Of a stretch of 64,000 nucleotides of DNA, positions 61,104 to 64,000 are shown piece by piece. Origin of the DNA: Neisseria sicca (lineage in GTDB: Bacteria; Pseudomonadota; Gammaproteobacteria; Burkholderiales; Neisseriaceae). Location: the NCBI RefSeq assembly GCF_003044565.1, contig NZ_POXG01000001.1, positions 558,001-622,000 on the forward strand, given 5' to 3'. The notes beneath the pieces were generated by a model that was not told the DNA's origin, made no database searches, and saw nothing but the letters and a program-made list of their open reading frames with translations. Every line of letters begins with the position of its first letter. The stretch's first letter is position 1. A program made the translations under genes and the position numbers.

Positions 61104-61595
61104 TTAAATTTTCAAAATACGCTCGCCGCGGCCGATACCGGCTGCGCCTGTGCGTACGGTTTCCAAAATCTGGGCACGTCCGACAGTTTCGAGAAAAGAG
61201 TCGAGTTTGTCGGTAGAGCCTGTGATTTCGATGGTGTAGCTGCGGTCGGTTACGTCGATGATGCTGCCACGGTAGATTTCGGTCAGACGTAAAAATTCGT
61301 CGCGGTCTTTGCCGACGGCGCGGACTTTTACCAGCATCAATTCGCGTTCGACAAAACGGCTTTCGTTCAAATCGACCACTTTGATCACCTCAATCAATTT
61401 ATTGAGTTGTTTGGTGATTTGTTCGATGACTTGCTCGTCGCCGTGGGTAACGATGGTCATGCGCGAGAGGGTTTTGTCTTCGGTCGGGGCTACAGCCAAG
61501 GAGTCGATGTTGTAGTCGCGAGCGGAGAAGAGACCGACCACGCGGCTCATAGCGCCTGATTCGTTTTCCATCAGAACAGATAAGATATGTCGCAT
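61104..61595 (-). CDS. ilvH: acetolactate synthase small subunit
   Basis: A 163-residue regulatory subunit. The N-terminal ACT domain (MRHILSVLMENESGAMSRVV, GLFSARDYNIDSLAVAPTED) binds valine for feedback inhibition; the C-terminal domain follows with RGSIIDVTDRSYTIEITGST. Length as in E. coli IlvH. It starts 11 bp after ilvI. Confidence 0.97.
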   Translation of the reverse strand: MRHILSVLMENESGAMSRVVGLFSARDYNIDSLAVAPTEDKTLSRMTIVTHGDEQVIEQITKQLNKLIEVIKVVDLNESRFVERELMLVKVRAVGKDRDEFLRLTEIYRGSIIDVTDRSYTIEITGSTDKLDSFLETVGRAQILETVRTGAAGIGRGERILKI

Positions 61596-61606
61596 TGTCG
61601 TTCTCC

Positions 61607-63334
61607 TTACGCTTTCGGGTTTTCGCGCATATGCGGCGGCAGGACCATTTCATCCAAACCTTTGCCGTTGCCGACCATGGGCAGCACGTTTTGTTTTTTG
61701 TCGGTCAAGAAGTCCATAAATACCAGACGGTCTTTTTGTTTGACCGCTTCCAAAAGCGCGCCTTCAACATCGGATTTTTTGTCCACACGGATGCCGATGT
61801 GTCCGTATGCTTCCGCCAGTTTGACGAAATCGGGCAGAGAATCGAAATAGGTTTCCGATTCGCGGTTGCCGTAATACAGCTCCTGCCATTGGCGAACCAT
61901 GCCGAGGTAGCCGTTGTTGAGGGTAACGACGTTTACCGGAATGCGGTATTGGAAGCAGGTGGACAATTCTTGGATGTTCATCTGAATCGAACCTTCGCCG
62001 GTAATACAGAACACGTCTTGATCGGGAGCGGCGAGTTTCGCGCCCATCGCATACGGCAAACCTACACCCATCGTACCCAAGCCGCCGGAGTTAAGCCATT
62101 GGCGCGGGCGTTCGAACGGATAATATTGCGCTGCGAACATTTGGTGTTGCCCTACGTCCGAAGTGATGATGGCGGAGTTGTTGGTGATTTCGGCAAGTTT
62201 TTGCACGACGTATTGCGGTTTGATGATTTCGCTGTCGTTGTCAAACCACAGACAGTCTCGCGAACGCCATTCTTCGATGCTTTTCCACCATTTGTCTAAA
62301 GAATCGGAAGCGGGGGTCGTATCTTGTTTACCCCACAAGCCGATCATTTCAGTCAACACGTTTTTCACGTCGCCGACAATCGGAATATCGACTTTGACGC
62401 GTTTGGCGATGCTGGACGGGTCAACATCAATATGAATGACTTTTTTGGCTTTTTCAAAGAATTTGGACGGAACGGATACGACACGGTCGTCGAAACGCGC
62501 GCCCACTGCCAACACGACATCCGCGTTTTGCATGGCGAGGTTGGCTTCGTAAGTGCCGTGCATACCCAGCATACCCAAGAATTGGCGGTCGCTTGAAGGA
62601 TATGCACCCAGACCCATCAGCGTGCCGGTACACGGTGCGCCCATCATACGGACGAACTTCGTCAGTTCTTCCGAAGCATTGCCCAAGATTGCACCGCCGC
62701 CGAAATAGACGATCGGACGCTTGGCAGAAGCCAACATTTGGACGGCTTTTTTAATCTGCCCGATATGACCTTGTACGACAGGTTGGTAAGAACGGATAAA
62801 GATGTCTTCCTGCGGATAGCTGAATTTCGCCATCGCCTGCGTTACATCTTTAGGAACATCGACCACGACCGGACCGGGACGGCCGCTGGCGGCGATTTGG
62901 AATGCTTTCTTGATGGTCTCGGCAAGCTCGTTGACATTGGTTACCAAGAAATTGTGTTTGACGCACGGACGGGTAATGCCGACCGTATCCACCTCTTGAA
63001 ACGCATCCGTACCGATGAGCGAATTACCGACCTGTCCGCTGATGACCACCATCGGAATAGAGTCGCTGTATGCGGTGGCAATGCCGGTCAACGCATTGGT
63101 CACGCCTGGTCCGGAAGTAACCAGCGCAACGCCGACTTTGCCGCTGACGCGCGCATACGCATCTGCCGCGTGTACCGCCGCCTGCTCGTGACGTGCCAAT
63201 ATGTGTTTGAATTTATTGAGTTGAAAAATAGCGTCGTAGATTTCGATGACTGCGCCGCCCGGATAGCCGAAAACATACTCTACACCTTCGGCTTTGAGAC
63301 TTTGCACTATGATTTGTGCGCCTGATAATTGCAT
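61607..63334 (-). CDS. ilvI: acetolactate synthase large subunit
   Basis: A 575-residue catalytic subunit using TPP, FAD and Mg2+, the first common step of branched-chain amino acid synthesis. ALKAEGVEYVFGYPGGAVIE (N-terminal), ARHEQAAVHAADAYARVSGK (catalytic Glu), GPGVTNALTGIATAYSDSIP, and the TPP motif GEGSIQMNIQELSTCFQYRI then VVTLNNGYLGMVRQWQELYY. Full length. First gene of ilvI-ilvH-ABM-ilvC. Confidence 0.97.
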   Translation of the reverse strand: MQLSGAQIIVQSLKAEGVEYVFGYPGGAVIEIYDAIFQLNKFKHILARHEQAAVHAADAYARVSGKVGVALVTSGPGVTNALTGIATAYSDSIPMVVISGQVGNSLIGTDAFQEVDTVGITRPCVKHNFLVTNVNELAETIKKAFQIAASGRPGPVVVDVPKDVTQAMAKFSYPQEDIFIRSYQPVVQGHIGQIKKAVQMLASAKRPIVYFGGGAILGNASEELTKFVRMMGAPCTGTLMGLGAYPSSDRQFLGMLGMHGTYEANLAMQNADVVLAVGARFDDRVVSVPSKFFEKAKKVIHIDVDPSSIAKRVKVDIPIVGDVKNVLTEMIGLWGKQDTTPASDSLDKWWKSIEEWRSRDCLWFDNDSEIIKPQYVVQKLAEITNNSAIITSDVGQHQMFAAQYYPFERPRQWLNSGGLGTMGVGLPYAMGAKLAAPDQDVFCITGEGSIQMNIQELSTCFQYRIPVNVVTLNNGYLGMVRQWQELYYGNRESETYFDSLPDFVKLAEAYGHIGIRVDKKSDVEGALLEAVKQKDRLVFMDFLTDKKQNVLPMVGNGKGLDEMVLPPHMRENPKA

Positions 63335-63660
63335 AATGACCTCTTTTATACGGCTTCAAACCAATAGGGGCAACCCACCTCGCCACAGCACCTGTAATGC
63401 AAGCCCTCCAAGCAGCGGTTTAGGATACGCGCATTGAAGAAACACGGCGACAGTCAGACTGTCCAATCAATTGGGATGAAACACAGAGTTTATGAATGAA
63501 AGAATGCAAACGATAACGCAAACCGCCTGTTCAATCAAGACAAAATCTTTCATCTTTTAACATTATCCGAATACCGAAAAGATTGAGTATTGATTTTTAT
63601 AAGATAAATATGTAAGCATCCAAAATATATTAATGAAAATTGTTGACAGTTTTTATAGAA
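63335..63660 (-). promoter_or_regulatory. leader/promoter region of the ilv operon
   Basis: 326 bp without a gene. It holds AT-rich DNA likely to carry the promoter (about 63580-63650) and a short palindrome GACAGTCAGACTGTC (near 63449-63463). I looked for a leader peptide rich in Ile, Val or Leu and found none, so there is no sign of classical attenuation. Confidence 0.5.
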
Positions 63661-63700
63661 AGGTCGTCTGAAACCTATTTTCAAATGTTTTCAGACGACC
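63661..63700. terminator. inverted DUS pair
   Basis: AGGTCGTCTGAAA and TTTCAGACGACC with an AT-rich loop of about 15 bases, between the ilv promoter region and the ORF at the right edge. No clear T run. Confidence 0.7.
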
Positions 63701-63737
63701 CTCTGGCTGCCATTCTTCTTTTCTTGTTTCACATTCC

Positions 63738-63998
63738 CTATAAACTCATTTCTCCCGTTTTGTCTATTCCTTCAGGCATATTTTCCAAGAAGAGATACAG
63801 CAAATGATCAATCACCAAATCATTTGTGGTACTGCAATAGGGCCTATTCGCATAATGTTCCTTGTGATGATGGTATTGGCTTTTGATAACAGCGGCATCT
63901 TGAACCATCAGACGTTCAAGAAACGGGCGGAACAAATGAAATTTGATAGGCAACGGAAAACGGCTTTTAGGGAAATGAACGCGGACATTCAAGCTCAT
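63738..63998 (-). CDS. unidentified ORF at the window edge
   Basis: An open frame of 86 residues on the minus strand, beginning within 3 bases of the window edge, so the true start may lie outside. It has a basic, Phe-rich start and a HHHKEHYANRPYC segment. No family recognised. It could be a fragment of a longer gene. Confidence 0.35.
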   Translation of the reverse strand: MSLNVRVHFPKSRFPLPIKFHLFRPFLERLMVQDAAVIKSQYHHHKEHYANRPYCSTTNDLVIDHLLYLFLENMPEGIDKTGEMSL

Positions 63999-64000
63999 GC

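Noticed and set aside
63335..63660. Attenuator leader peptide before ilvI
   Set aside because: No short ORF rich in Ile, Leu or Val with a following terminator/antiterminator pair could be found.

Overview
The window is chromosomal DNA of a commensal Neisseria. The evidence is the DNA uptake sequence (DUS) AGGTCGTCTGAA, the dialect linked to the N. mucosa/N. sicca side of the genus, repeated singly and as inverted-pair terminators throughout; Correia repeat enclosed elements (CREE); and Neisseria-like bfrA-bfrB, typA, trxB, mfd and ilv genes.

Layout. 1-7.7 kb: housekeeping genes on the minus strand (corA, trxB, a lipoprotein, a hypothetical protein, bfrB, bfrA), then typA on the plus strand. 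7,759-47,266: a Mu-like transposable prophage of about 39.5 kb. Its ends read TGAAGCC...GGTTTCA and are flanked by a 6-bp direct repeat AAATAG. 47.3-52 kb: host genes (acyl-CoA dehydrogenase, VIT1/CCC1-type transporter, small hypotheticals). 52.0-56.2 kb: mfd, carrying an in-frame HINT/intein-like domain of 248 codons. 56.2-59.4 kb: an AT-rich accessory island of unrecognised membrane, HEAT-like and exported proteins, bounded by uptake sequences of a different dialect (AGGCAGCCTGAA, Kingella type). 59.6-63.3 kb: the branched-chain amino acid operon ilvI-ilvH-(monooxygenase)-ilvC on the minus strand. The last few hundred bases hold an unidentified ORF.

Prophage organisation. The switch (Ner-like protein on minus, S24-type repressor on plus) is at about 38.1 kb. 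Leftward from it run transposase A, target-selection ATPase B, a string of small early genes, HU, GemA and a Mor-type activator, then protease/scaffold I, capsid, a P2-like contractile tail cluster (sheath, tube, E/E', tape measure, U, X, D, V, W, J, I), fibres, and a com-dam pair at the left end. Rightward from the repressor run two exported accessory proteins, endolysin, spanins, terminase, portal, MuF-like protein and gpG. In phage Mu the lysis-terminase-portal-G block lies between the Mor/C region and gene I; here it is inverted and lies on the other side of the repressor. The transposase has an in-frame amber codon next to an 18-bp tandem duplication, and the large terminase has a frameshift, so the prophage is probably defective.

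Most notable: (1) a complete-looking intein/pretoxin-HINT domain inside the transcription-repair coupling factor; (2) three copies of a perfect palindrome with core GCGACGACGTCGTCGC at early and capsid gene junctions of the prophage; (3) three phage start codons whose Shine-Dalgarno lies in the 3' arm of a terminator-like hairpin; (4) the rearranged Mu genome order; (5) a foreign-DUS island directly after mfd. All functional statements are from reading the sequence; no database search was run.
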